Source of the DNA: Planctomycetota bacterium | Lineage (GTDB): Bacteria > Planctomycetota > Phycisphaerae > FEN-1346 | DNA: 13,657 nucleotides | Assembly (NCBI GenBank): GCA_026387055.1 | Contig: JAPLML010000268.1 | Coordinates: 1 to 13,657 of the forward strand | Reading direction: 5' to 3' | Shown here: positions 1 to 6,568 of the stretch, in pieces | Numbering within the stretch: the stretch's first letter is position 1 | Layout of the letters: every line of letters begins with the position of its first letter | Notes under the pieces: generated by a model | Told to the model about the DNA's origin: nothing | Database searches by the model: none | The model's input: the letters and a program-made list of their open reading frames with translations, nothing else | Program-made: the position numbers and the translations under genes

Positions 1-33
1 AGGGCCAAGCCCGCTGGCGAGGAGGACGCGTTA

Positions 34-792
34 ATGTCCGCCATCCTCGCCATCACGCTCGGAAACTCGATGGCGGCCGCCGTCCTGGCGACGGACAGCG
101 TGCTCGGGCCCGTGCGTCGCGTGCCGGTCAACCAACTCCAAGACCTGCGCGACGTGCTGGCGCGGACCCACCGGCACGGCGGCGACCCGATTCCAGTCGG
201 CGTGGCCTCCGTCAATCCGCCCGCCCTTGAGCGGCTCCTGGGCCTGCTGGCCGACATGGGCCTGCCGCCCGCGGCCGTGGCCCGCAAGGATTTCCCCGTT
301 CCTCTCCGCACCGAGGTCGAGGCGCCCGAGCGCGTCGGCGTGGATCGGCTTCTCGGCGCCCTGGCGGCCCACCGGCGGGTCGGCGGGGCGTGCGTCGCGG
401 TCGATTTCGGCACGGCTATCACCGTTAACTCCATCCGGGCCGACGGCGCTTTCCTCGGCGGGGCGATCCTGCCGGGCCTCGGTATGGCGGCGCGGGCCCT
501 CTCGGAAGGGACGGCCCTGCTGCCCGAGATTCCGCCGCCGGCAGGGGCGCCCGCGGTCGGCAGAAGCACCCAGGAGGCCATCGCGGCGGGCGTGATCCAC
601 GGCGCCGCCGGGGCCGTGGCCAATCTCATTTCCGGCGCGCGGCAGGTCGTGGGCGCTGAGGCCCGAGTGATTCTGACGGGGGGCGATGCGGCCCGCCTCG
701 CGGAGCATCTTCCGCCCGACTGCCGTGAGATAGTCCCGGACCTCGTCCTCGAAGGCCTCGTCATCGCCTATCGAGAGTGGCAGAAGCAATGA
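34..792 (+). CDS. coaX: Type III pantothenate kinase (CoaX)
   Basis: Predicted cytoplasmic kinase that phosphorylates pantothenate, the first step of coenzyme A synthesis; 252 aa, normal for the type III (ASKHA-fold) family. Visible family motifs are PERVGVDRLLGAL (catalytic-type Asp104), DFGTAIT (124-130) and the following GGAILPGLGMAARALSEGTALLP stretch, read in two parts around residues 143-165. The first phosphate motif is altered: ITLGNS (7-12) has Thr8 where the family normally has Asp (DxGNT/S). The ATG at 34 has a good ribosome site, GAGGAGG at 19-25. Its first base overlaps a TAA at 32-34 in another frame, so an upstream gene may end there, but too little is visible to call it. The stop overlaps the mnmE start (ATGA), implying translational coupling. 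Family identity is secure; catalytic competence is less so because of Thr8. Confidence 0.88.
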   Translation: MSAILAITLGNSMAAAVLATDSVLGPVRRVPVNQLQDLRDVLARTHRHGGDPIPVGVASVNPPALERLLGLLADMGLPPAAVARKDFPVPLRTEVEAPERVGVDRLLGALAAHRRVGGACVAVDFGTAITVNSIRADGAFLGGAILPGLGMAARALSEGTALLPEIPPPAGAPAVGRSTQEAIAAGVIHGAAGAVANLISGARQVVGAEARVILTGGDAARLAEHLPPDCREIVPDLVLEGLVIAYREWQKQ

Positions 793-2012
793 GCGCGCCT
801 GGACGGTCGGCGTTCGCGGTCCTGACGCCGCCGGGGCGCGGCGGCATCGCGGTCCTCCGCTGCGTCGGCCCCGGCGTTGAGCCTGCCCTGATGGCCTGCT
901 TCCGCCCCGCGCGCGCGAAACGCGGCGCTCCGCCTGATCCCACGGTTGGCATGCCCACCCCGCCCGCAGGGGGCCTCGCGTACGGCCATATCCTCGACGC
1001 TGAGGGGCGCCCTCTCGACGAGGTAATCCTCTGTCATCTCAACGAGCCCGCCGCAGGAGCGGCGGGAGATCCCATTCAACCGCCGATCTTCGAGATCAAC
1101 TGTCACGGCGGTCCGGCGGCCGTGGCGGCGGTGTCCGGCCGGCTGGCGGAGCTCGGCCTGGAGCAGGTCGATCCTGACCGGCTCCTCGAGATTGAGGGCC
1201 GGCCTCGAATCGATCGCGACGCCCGCCGCCTGCTTCGCACGGCGCGGACGCCCCTGGCCGCCCGCATCCTTCTCGACCAGCTCGGCGGCGCCCTGACTCG
1301 CGCGCTCGCGCCTGTCACCGAACGTCTTACGTCGGGCCGTACGGCCGAGGCTTGCGAAGCGGTTGGCGCACTTCTATCGCATTGGGACCACTGCGGCCGC
1401 TTCCTGGCCGACCCCCCGCGGATCGTGATTGCCGGGCGTCCCAACGTCGGCAAGAGCACCCTCCTCAATCGCCTCGTGGGCGCGGACCGCGCGATCACGT
1501 CGCCGGCGCCCGGCACGACGCGCGACTACGTCGAGGCCGAGGCGGCGCTCGACGGCGTGCCGGTGGTGCTGGTCGACACGGCGGGCCTGGGCGAGGGGCG
1601 CGACGCGCTCGAGCGGCTCGGCGTCGAGCGGGCCCGCGGCGAACTGGCCCGCGCCTCGCTCGTGCTCTATCTGCTGGACGCCTCGGAGGGCGCTGGCACC
1701 GAGGACGAGGCGGTGCTCCGCTCCCTGGGCGAGCGGGGCCTGGCCGTGTGGAACAAGGTCGACCTGGCGCCCCGCCCGTCGGGCGCGCCGGGGGTCTCGG
1801 CCCTCCTCGGCGAAGGCGTGGCGGCGCTGACAACGGCTATCCTGGCACGCCTTGGATATCAATCCGTCGCCGCCGGCGATGCCGTGCCGTTCACCGCCGA
1901 GCAGGCGCAGATTCTGGCCGACGTGCGGCAGCTCGCCCGCACCGGCAGGGCAGACGCCGCCCGGCGGGCCCTTGAGGGCCTCGCCGGCGGAGCGCCGCTT
2001 TCAGAAGCGTAG
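789..2012 (+). CDS. mnmE: MnmE/TrmE-family GTPase, divergent (tRNA modification)
   Basis: MnmE is a K+-activated GTPase that works with MnmG to place carboxymethylaminomethyl groups on U34 of certain tRNAs. The N-terminal folate-binding domain is recognisable by TPPGRGGIAVLR (about 11-22), LAYGHILDAEGRPLDEVI and INCHGGP. The G domain is complete: G1 GRPNVGKS (216-223, with the Asn that binds K+ in the family), G2 TTRDY (about 242-246), G3 DTAG (263-266) and G4 NKVD (322-325). At 407 aa it is about 45 residues shorter than usual. The PGEFT..AFLNGKLDL helical segment after CHGGP is not recognisable, and the C-terminal CxGK motif is absent: the protein ends GGAPLSEA. I chose the ATG at 789, which overlaps the coaX stop as ATGA; an in-frame GTG at 777 is the alternative. 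It is certainly a TrmE-type GTPase, but canonical MnmE activity is uncertain. Confidence 0.85.
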   Translation: MSAPGRSAFAVLTPPGRGGIAVLRCVGPGVEPALMACFRPARAKRGAPPDPTVGMPTPPAGGLAYGHILDAEGRPLDEVILCHLNEPAAGAAGDPIQPPIFEINCHGGPAAVAAVSGRLAELGLEQVDPDRLLEIEGRPRIDRDARRLLRTARTPLAARILLDQLGGALTRALAPVTERLTSGRTAEACEAVGALLSHWDHCGRFLADPPRIVIAGRPNVGKSTLLNRLVGADRAITSPAPGTTRDYVEAEAALDGVPVVLVDTAGLGEGRDALERLGVERARGELARASLVLYLLDASEGAGTEDEAVLRSLGERGLAVWNKVDLAPRPSGAPGVSALLGEGVAALTTAILARLGYQSVAAGDAVPFTAEQAQILADVRQLARTGRADAARRALEGLAGGAPLSEA

Positions 2013-2030
2013 GCCCGCCTCGACGGGGGG

Positions 2031-2192
2031 GCATGCCACCCAACGCCGTTAACTAAGAACCGGCCACAGGTGACGTAAACCCCTGCAGCAACATGGGTTA
2101 CGCGCGCGAAGAGGCCTTGGTTCGCTTCTCTGCATCCGGCGGCGTCTCCGCCTCTGCGGACCGTCAGTCGCGCCGAGCGTTGCATGCCACCC
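2031..2192 (+). repeat. Pair of 11-base direct repeats GCATGCCACCC
   Basis: GCATGCCACCC occurs at 2031-2041 and again at 2182-2192, both in the same spacer, about 150 bases apart. No coding frame explains the repetition. It could be a dispersed repeat pair or chance; only these two copies are visible. Confidence 0.45.
2074..2102 (+). other. Bulged stem-loop downstream of mnmE
   Basis: CGTA-A-ACCC (2074-2082) pairs with GGGTTACG (2095-2102), giving eight base pairs with one bulged A and a 12-base loop. No T-run follows, so it is not a convincing intrinsic terminator. It may be an RNA structure at the 3' end of the coaX-mnmE transcript. Confidence 0.35.
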
Positions 2193-2258
2193 CCGATCAC
2201 CGGGCCTCGCCAGAGACCCCATGGCACGCCCCGCGACGGCGTGACGCGCATTTTATGA

Positions 2259-2287
2259 TTGCCAAGAGCCGCCCTTGGTTCTAAAAT
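2259..2287 (+). promoter_or_regulatory. Sigma70-type promoter of rpsP-trmD-rplS
   Basis: TTGCCA (2259-2264) is followed after exactly 17 bases by TAAAAT (2282-2287). Each hexamer matches five of six positions of the TTGACA/TATAAT consensus. Transcription would begin near 2294, giving a leader of about 50 bases before rpsP. An inverted repeat, CCAAG (2262-2266) / CTTGG (2274-2278), sits between and partly over the hexamers and could be an operator. Confidence 0.65.
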
Positions 2288-2333
2288 GCCCCGTTCGCCA
2301 AACGCGCGAGCCCAAAGTCGGGCTGGAGAGTCT

Positions 2334-2341
2334 GGAAGGAG
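2334..2341 (+). promoter_or_regulatory. Ribosome binding site deciding the rpsP GTG start
   Basis: GGAAGGAG lies six bases before the GTG at 2348. It supports this unusual start codon; the next residues (VRIRLKRLGR) match the normal bS16 N-terminus. Confidence 0.8.
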
Positions 2342-2347
2342 TTACCC

Positions 2348-2737
2348 GTGGTACGCATCCGCCTGAAACGCCTGGGCCGGGCCAACCGGCCGTTCTGGCG
2401 CATCTGCGCCGCCGACAAACGGGCCGCCCGCGATGGCCGCATCATTGAGGAACTCGGGCACTACGATCCGCTCCTGGGCGACCAGAACAAGATCAAGATC
2501 AACCGCGAACGAGTCGTCTATTGGCTGAAGCTGGGCGCTGCCCCCTCAGACTCGGTGGCCCAGATGCTAAGGCACCTTGGGCTTGACACCAAAGGCAACG
2601 AGGTCCCGCCACGGCCGTGGCGGAAGAAGAGGCAGGCGCCGCCGAAACCGGCCGCGGCCCGCGTGGCCGCCGAAAAGGCCAAGGCGGCCGAGGGCGAGGC
2701 CCCCAAGGAAACACCGAAGGAAGGCGCGGCGTCGTAA
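2348..2737 (+). CDS. rpsP: 30S ribosomal protein bS16
   Basis: Small-subunit ribosomal protein that binds 16S rRNA during 30S assembly. The N-terminal ~80 residues carry the family pattern: VRIRLKRLGRANRPFWRI, then DGRIIEELGHYDP, then the INRERVVYWLKLGAAPSDSV segment. The protein is 129 aa against the usual 80-95. The extra ~45 residues form a low-complexity tail rich in Lys, Ala, Pro and Glu, probably a flexible rRNA-contacting extension. It starts with GTG, supported by GGAAGGAG six bases upstream. It is the first gene after the promoter at 2259-2287 and lies 60 bases before trmD. The KH-domain gene and rimM, which often follow rpsP, are not here. Confidence 0.95.
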   Translation: MVRIRLKRLGRANRPFWRICAADKRAARDGRIIEELGHYDPLLGDQNKIKINRERVVYWLKLGAAPSDSVAQMLRHLGLDTKGNEVPPRPWRKKRQAPPKPAAARVAAEKAKAAEGEAPKETPKEGAAS

Positions 2738-2797
2738 GCCGCCCCTGGCCGCAGCGCACTGCTTGGGCAGGGGCGCGGAATCGGGTGAGGTGGTGAC

Positions 2798-3526
2798 ATG
2801 GCGTTGCGGTTCGACGTCATCACGCTCTTCCCGGAGGCCTTCACGAGCGTTCTGGAATCGAGTATCATCGGTCGGGCGCGGCGCGAGGCCCGGATCGACG
2901 TCGTCCTGACGAACCTTCGGAGCTTTGCCTCCGATAAGCGCGGCACGGTGGACGACAAGCCGTTCGGCGGCGGGCCGGGGATGGTCCTGATTCCCGAGCC
3001 GATGTTCCGCGCGGTGGAGCACGTGAAAGGGCTCGACCCGCGTCCGGCGCCGGTCGTGCTCCTGACCCCGCAGGGGGAGCGGTTGACGCAGACGGGCGTC
3101 CGTCGGCTGGTCGGCCGCGCGCGGCTGATCCTCGTGTGCGGGCACTATGAGGGATTCGACGAGCGGATCCGGACGCTGGCCGATCTGGAGCTCTCCGTCG
3201 GCGACTACGTGCTGACGGGCGGCGAGCTTCCCGCCCTGGTCGTGATCGACGCCGTGACGCGGCTTCTGCCCGGGGCGCTCGGCGCCGAGGACGGTGCCCG
3301 CGAGGAAAGTTTCAGCGTGGCCGAGGGGCTGCTGGAGTACCCGCAGTACACGCGGCCGCGCGATTTCCGCGGCATGGCGGTGCCGGAGGTCCTTCTCTCC
3401 GGAGACCACGCGGCCATCGCAAAGTGGCGGGCCGGGCAGGCGGAGGCGCGGACGCGCCAGCGGCGGAGCGATTTGCTCAACGGCAGGCAACAGGCGGCGG
3501 GCAACAGGGAACACGAAAAAGACTAG
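2798..3526 (+). CDS. trmD: tRNA (guanine-N1)-methyltransferase TrmD
   Basis: SPOUT-class methyltransferase that uses S-adenosylmethionine to make m1G37 in tRNAs, preventing +1 frameshifting; acts as a dimer in the cytoplasm. The 242-aa length is normal. Signature segments are DKRGTVDDKPFGGGPGM (about 46-62), the knotted SAM-binding LVCGHYEGFDERI (about 112-124), VGDYVLTGGELP (about 134-145) and the tRNA-contacting EDGAREESF. The C-terminal domain has LEYPQYTRP, VPEVLLSGDHAAI and RRSDLL. The last ~15 residues are non-conserved and are coded across a 9-base direct repeat, GGCAACAGG (3486-3494 and 3500-3508). The ATG at 2798 follows GAGGTG at 2787-2792. It sits between the two ribosomal protein genes, as in the common rpsP-rimM-trmD-rplS operon, but rimM is missing. 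Confidence 0.97.
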   Translation: MALRFDVITLFPEAFTSVLESSIIGRARREARIDVVLTNLRSFASDKRGTVDDKPFGGGPGMVLIPEPMFRAVEHVKGLDPRPAPVVLLTPQGERLTQTGVRRLVGRARLILVCGHYEGFDERIRTLADLELSVGDYVLTGGELPALVVIDAVTRLLPGALGAEDGAREESFSVAEGLLEYPQYTRPRDFRGMAVPEVLLSGDHAAIAKWRAGQAEARTRQRRSDLLNGRQQAAGNREHEKD

Positions 3527-3554
3527 CCTCCGATGGCCGTCGGGGGTGACTTCT

Positions 3555-3561
3555 GGAAGGG
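3555..3561 (+). promoter_or_regulatory. Ribosome binding site deciding the rplS start
   Basis: GGAAGGG ends seven bases before the ATG at 3569. The earlier in-frame ATG at 3533 has no such site and would add 12 residues not seen in the family, so 3569 is preferred. Confidence 0.7.
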
Positions 3562-3568
3562 CTTGACC

Positions 3569-3991
3569 ATGAAGCGAGCAGCGCTGGCATACGTGGAGGC
3601 CGGATACCTGGTGAAGGATCGGCCCGACTTTCATATCGGCGACACGGTGGACGTGGGCGTCCGGATCATGGAAGGCGACAAGGAGCGAATCCAGGTCTTC
3701 ACGGGCCTGGTGATCGGCCGCCGCGGCGGGGGCGTGTCGGAGACGTTCACCGTGCGGCGGATCGTGGCGGGCGAGGGCGTCGAGCGGACGTTCCCGCTGC
3801 ACGCGCCATCGGTGTCGTTCATCCGGGTGACCCGCTCCGGCAAGGTCCGCCGCGCGAAACTCACCTTCCTGCGGAAGCGCGTGGGCAAGGCGACGCGTCT
3901 GGCGGAGCTTCGCCGCGAGCTCGGCGACCAGGCCCTCCCCGAGACCCCGCCGGCCGCCGGGACCGACGGCACCGCCGAAGCCGGCGCGTAA
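3569..3991 (+). CDS. rplS: 50S ribosomal protein bL19
   Basis: Large-subunit ribosomal protein located at the 30S-50S interface. Family signatures are DRPDFHIGDTVDVGV, the RIQVFTGLVIGRRGGG stretch, TFTVRRI..GEGVERTFPLHAPSV and the basic SGKVRRAKLTFLRKR followed by GKATRLAELR. From the ATG at 3569 it is 140 aa, slightly longer than the usual 115-130 because of a Pro/Ala/Gly-rich tail of about 25 residues. An upstream in-frame ATG at 3533 would make 152 aa but lacks a ribosome site. The start lies 42 bases after trmD, so this is probably the last gene of the rpsP-trmD-rplS transcript; a strong GC hairpin follows. Confidence 0.95.
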   Translation: MKRAALAYVEAGYLVKDRPDFHIGDTVDVGVRIMEGDKERIQVFTGLVIGRRGGGVSETFTVRRIVAGEGVERTFPLHAPSVSFIRVTRSGKVRRAKLTFLRKRVGKATRLAELRRELGDQALPETPPAAGTDGTAEAGA

Positions 3992-4022
3992 CTTGCGCGG
4001 CCATCCGTACTTGGACTCTCCG

Positions 4023-4054
4023 GTGCCCGCCCCCGCGGCGGGCACGGTTGTCTT
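4023..4054 (+). terminator. Possible intrinsic terminator after rplS
   Basis: GTGCCCGCC (4023-4031) pairs perfectly over nine bases with GGCGGGCAC (4037-4045) around a five-base loop. The following GGTTGTCTT has only a loose T-run. It is either a weak intrinsic terminator of the ribosomal operon or a partial attenuator before the exporter gene, whose start is 19-28 bases further on. Confidence 0.45.
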
Positions 4055-4072
4055 GCGGTGGCGGGGTACGGC

Positions 4073-6100
4073 ATGAAGGCGTTCCTGAAGGCCCTGCGGT
4101 ACTGCTGGCCCTACCGGGGTCGGATCGTCCTGGCCTGGATCTGCGGCCTTCTGGCCGCCGGCTTCTGGTTTGGGACGATCGGCGCCATCCTTCCGATGTT
4201 CTGCCTTCTCTTCCAGGAGCCCCCGGAGGGCGTCCGGTTCACGGAGATCCCCGCGCGGCTGGCGGGCGGCCAGCGGGAGCGCATCCTCGAGGCCAGGCGC
4301 GACCGCTGGACGATTCTGGAGAGACAGCCGGTTCCCTCTTTCGAGGTCCAGGGCAACACGATCCGCGTGGCATCCGACGTGAAAGTGGTCGAGCCAAGGA
4401 AGGGCCTGAAGGCCGCCGCGCAACAAGCGGAGGAGGACCACCGGCCCTACGCGTTCGCCTTGGCGTGGCTGGCCGACGTGTTGCCCGAGGATCGGTACTA
4501 CTGCCACTTGTGGATCATGGTCAGCGTGATGGTCATGGCGGTCCTGCGCGGATTGCTGGTCTACACGGGCGAGTACCTCGTCGGCCACACGACGAACCGC
4601 GCCATGTTGAGCTTGCGGTTGAAGGTTTTCGAGCACGTGCTTCGATCGCCCATTTCGCTCTTTTCGCGAATTGGCGCCTCGGACGTGATGAGCCGGTTCC
4701 AGCAGGACTGCTTTTACATCCAGGAGGGCATGAAGATTCTGCTGGGCAAGGTCGTGGTCGAGCCGCCACGCGCGATTATCTGCGTGGTGCCCGCGATCAT
4801 CATCGGGGCGGCCATCGACCCGTGGCTGCCGGTCATCGCCCTGGTGGTAGCGCCTCTCGTCGGCTACCTGGTTCGTCGGTTCGCCGTTCGGATGCGCCGG
4901 GCGAGCCGCAAGTCGCTGGAAAGCTGGGCCAGCCTGATGGGCATCCTCGAGGAAAGCCTGTTCGGCATGCGCGTCGTGAAGGGCTACGGCTTGGAGGCCC
5001 ACGAGCGCCGCGGCTTCTTCGCCGCCAGCCGCCGCCTGTTCAGGCAACTTCTGCGTACTATACGCATCGACGCTCTCACCGACCCCACCGTGGCCGCCCT
5101 TTTCACGATAGGAGCCGCGGGCGCCGCCATCCTCGCCGGCAAGATCATCATCGACCGCGGCCTGGGGCGTGACCTGGGGGACTTCATCCTGTTCTTCGGG
5201 CTGCTGGTCGGGGCGCTGGACCCGGTGAGGAAGCTTTCGCAGGTGTCGAACCGCCTTCAGCAGGCCGCCAGCGGCGCCGACCGCGTCTATGAACTCCTGG
5301 CCTCCGACGTCGAGCCGCGCTATGGCGCCAAGGGCAAGGACCTGCCGCGGCTCGCCCGCGAGATCGAGTTCCGCGGCGTCTCGTTCGCCTATGCGGAAGG
5401 CAAACCGGTCCTCCAGGATATCCACCTGACCGTCCGGCACGGCGAAGTCGTGGCCGTCATCGGCCGCACGGGCTGCGGCAAGACGACGCTGGTCAGCCTC
5501 ATCCCGCGATTCTTCGAGCCGACCGCCGGAACGATCCTGATCGATGGCATCGACGTCCGCGACGTGACCCTCCGCAGCCTGCGCGGGCAGATCGCCTACG
5601 TGCCGCAGGAGACCACGCTCTTTGCCGACACCGTGGCGGGGAACATCGCCCTGGGGGCCGTGCAGCACTCCCGGCGCCAGCCGTCCCGCGACGAGATCGA
5701 GCAGGCGGGCCGGGCCGCCCATGCCGATCGCTTCATCCGCCAGATGCCACAGGGGTACGACTCGCCCATTGGCGAGCACGGGACGACGCTTTCGGGAGGC
5801 GAGCGCCAGCGGATTGCGCTGGCGCGGGCCATCCTTCGCAACCCGGCCATCCTCATCCTCGATGAGGCCACCAGCGCCCTCGATGAGGAGACGCAAGCGC
5901 TTGTCCAGGACACGCTTCGCGAATTCGTCAAAGGCCGCACCACGATCCTGATTGCGCATCGGTTGTCCACGCTCACCATCGCCGACCGCATCGTCGTGAT
6001 GGACAGCGGCCGCATCATGGGCGTCGGGACGCATGACGAGCTTCTCGCCACGTGTCCGCCCTACAGACGCTTGAGGGAAGTCGGCATGGACGGAGTATAA
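4073..6100 (+). CDS. ABC exporter, fused membrane and ATPase domains (MsbA-like)
   Basis: Half-transporter of the MsbA/lipid-exporter type, expected to dimerise in the inner membrane and flip a lipid or drug-like substrate using ATP; the substrate cannot be told from sequence. Numbered from the ATG at 4073 (675 aa). TM1 is about 17-42. A hydrophilic stretch of about 100 residues (about 48-145) follows, then TM2 (about 148-170) and the remaining membrane segments to about 380. The nucleotide-binding domain is complete: Walker A GRTGCGKT (464-471), Q-loop YVPQETTLF, signature LSGGERQ (573-579), Walker B ILILDE (593-598) and switch His629 in IAHRLSTL. The large loop after TM1 is unusual for MsbA, which has a short one. 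An in-frame GTG at 4058 is an alternative start; neither has a strong ribosome site. Its neighbours give no substrate clue. Confidence 0.9.
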   Translation: MKAFLKALRYCWPYRGRIVLAWICGLLAAGFWFGTIGAILPMFCLLFQEPPEGVRFTEIPARLAGGQRERILEARRDRWTILERQPVPSFEVQGNTIRVASDVKVVEPRKGLKAAAQQAEEDHRPYAFALAWLADVLPEDRYYCHLWIMVSVMVMAVLRGLLVYTGEYLVGHTTNRAMLSLRLKVFEHVLRSPISLFSRIGASDVMSRFQQDCFYIQEGMKILLGKVVVEPPRAIICVVPAIIIGAAIDPWLPVIALVVAPLVGYLVRRFAVRMRRASRKSLESWASLMGILEESLFGMRVVKGYGLEAHERRGFFAASRRLFRQLLRTIRIDALTDPTVAALFTIGAAGAAILAGKIIIDRGLGRDLGDFILFFGLLVGALDPVRKLSQVSNRLQQAASGADRVYELLASDVEPRYGAKGKDLPRLAREIEFRGVSFAYAEGKPVLQDIHLTVRHGEVVAVIGRTGCGKTTLVSLIPRFFEPTAGTILIDGIDVRDVTLRSLRGQIAYVPQETTLFADTVAGNIALGAVQHSRRQPSRDEIEQAGRAAHADRFIRQMPQGYDSPIGEHGTTLSGGERQRIALARAILRNPAILILDEATSALDEETQALVQDTLREFVKGRTTILIAHRLSTLTIADRIVVMDSGRIMGVGTHDELLATCPPYRRLREVGMDGV

Positions 6101-6122
6101 CAGCTTCTGATGCGCGGGCGAC

Positions 6123-6140
6123 AGCGCGCAAGCGCTTTTC
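6123..6140 (+). terminator. Weak terminator candidate after the ABC exporter gene
   Basis: AGCGC (6123-6127) and GCGCT (6132-6136) pair around a GCAA tetraloop, followed by TTTC. The stem is only five base pairs and the T-run is short. Its position 23 bases after the stop codon is right for a terminator. Confidence 0.35.
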
Positions 6141-6168
6141 AACACACGACTTAGGCCCAAAGACCGCC

Positions 6169-6188
6169 TGTGGAAATCCTGTGGACAC
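6169..6188 (-). other. Two DnaA-box-like sites
   Basis: TGTGGAAAT (6169-6177) and TGTGGACAC (6180-6188) each match 7 of 9 positions of the reverse-strand DnaA box TGTGGATAA. They share the TGTGGA core and start 11 bases apart, about one helical turn. The match is modest. They could contribute to an origin or to dnaA autoregulation. Confidence 0.35.
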
Positions 6189-6261
6189 TTCGGGTTGTCA
6201 GGCATAACCCTTTCCCGTACAAGAACTTACGGCGCAGCGGCCGTACGCTCCATTGTTAGCA

Positions 6262-6309
6262 GTCCCTGCCGGCCGTGCGTCCTGCCGCAGGGCTGAGGCA
6301 CGGCGGGAC
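6262..6309 (+). other. Long imperfect stem-loop
   Basis: GTCCC (6262-6266) pairs with GGGAC (6305-6309), and after a five-base left bulge GCCGTGC (6272-6278) pairs with GCACGGC (6298-6304). Inside, CCTG-CCG-CAGG (6281-6291) can form a small hairpin. Twelve outer base pairs make a strong structure, with no T-run after it. Confidence 0.5.
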
Positions 6310-6409
6310 CGGAGCCGCCGTGGCACACCACGGGAACATGCCAAACACACGCTTGCCCTCCGCACCCTCAAGGAGAAGGATCTGCCGCCTAATACTGCAA
6401 CACCACTTC

Positions 6410-6437
6410 GCGCGGTGGGTCTCCCGACCCGCCGCGC
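6410..6437 (-). repeat. REP-like palindrome A (family 1)
   Basis: GCGCGGTGGGTC (6410-6421) pairs with GACCCGCCGCGC (6426-6437) around the loop TCCC: 12 base pairs with one T-G wobble. It matches the reverse complement of palindrome B at 26 of 28 positions, including the loop except for one base, so it is the same element in the opposite orientation. Orientation is assigned relative to B. Confidence 0.7.
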
Positions 6438-6471
6438 ACCTGCGTTATCTCGCCGCCCGGCGGCAATTGCC

Positions 6472-6499
6472 GCGCGGTGGGTCAGGAGACCCACCGCGC
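6472..6499 (+). repeat. REP-like palindrome B (family 1)
   Basis: GCGCGGTGGGTC (6472-6483) pairs perfectly with GACCCACCGCGC (6488-6499) around the loop AGGA. The 12-bp perfect stem is the strongest hairpin in this spacer. It is inverted relative to palindrome A, 34 bases away. Confidence 0.75.
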
Positions 6500-6568
6500 A
6501 CGAGGGTAAGTGGCGGTGTAGTACTAACGATTCCTGCCCTGTGGCTGGCGCCTCCCGAACCCTGCGGC

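Larger units (their letters stand above)
2013..2347. other. Non-coding spacer mnmE-rpsP
   Basis: A 335-base spacer. It holds a bulged hairpin (2074-2102), an 11-base direct repeat, the rpsP promoter (2259-2287) and a ~50-base rpsP leader with its ribosome site. A 63-codon open frame at 2093-2284 has no ribosome site and no recognisable sequence, so it is not called. No tRNA or recognisable riboswitch is seen. Confidence 0.6.

Noticed and set aside
2..34. Possible end of an upstream gene with a TAA at 32-34 overlapping the coaX ATG (TAATG)
   Set aside because: Only ten codons are visible and the other two frames are also open to the left edge, so neither the frame nor a product can be supported.
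2093..2284. 63-codon open frame in the mnmE-rpsP spacer
   Set aside because: No ribosome binding site, no family resemblance, and it runs over the rpsP promoter.
3486..3508. GGCAACAGG direct repeat at the end of trmD as a possible minisatellite
   Set aside because: Only two copies within the coding tail; too short to call a repeat array.
2567..6205. 1212-codon open frame on the minus strand
   Set aside because: It runs antisense to trmD, rplS and the ABC exporter gene, all of which have clear family motifs. High-GC third positions create such long antisense frames; its translation is Arg/Ala/His/Asp-rich with no domain.
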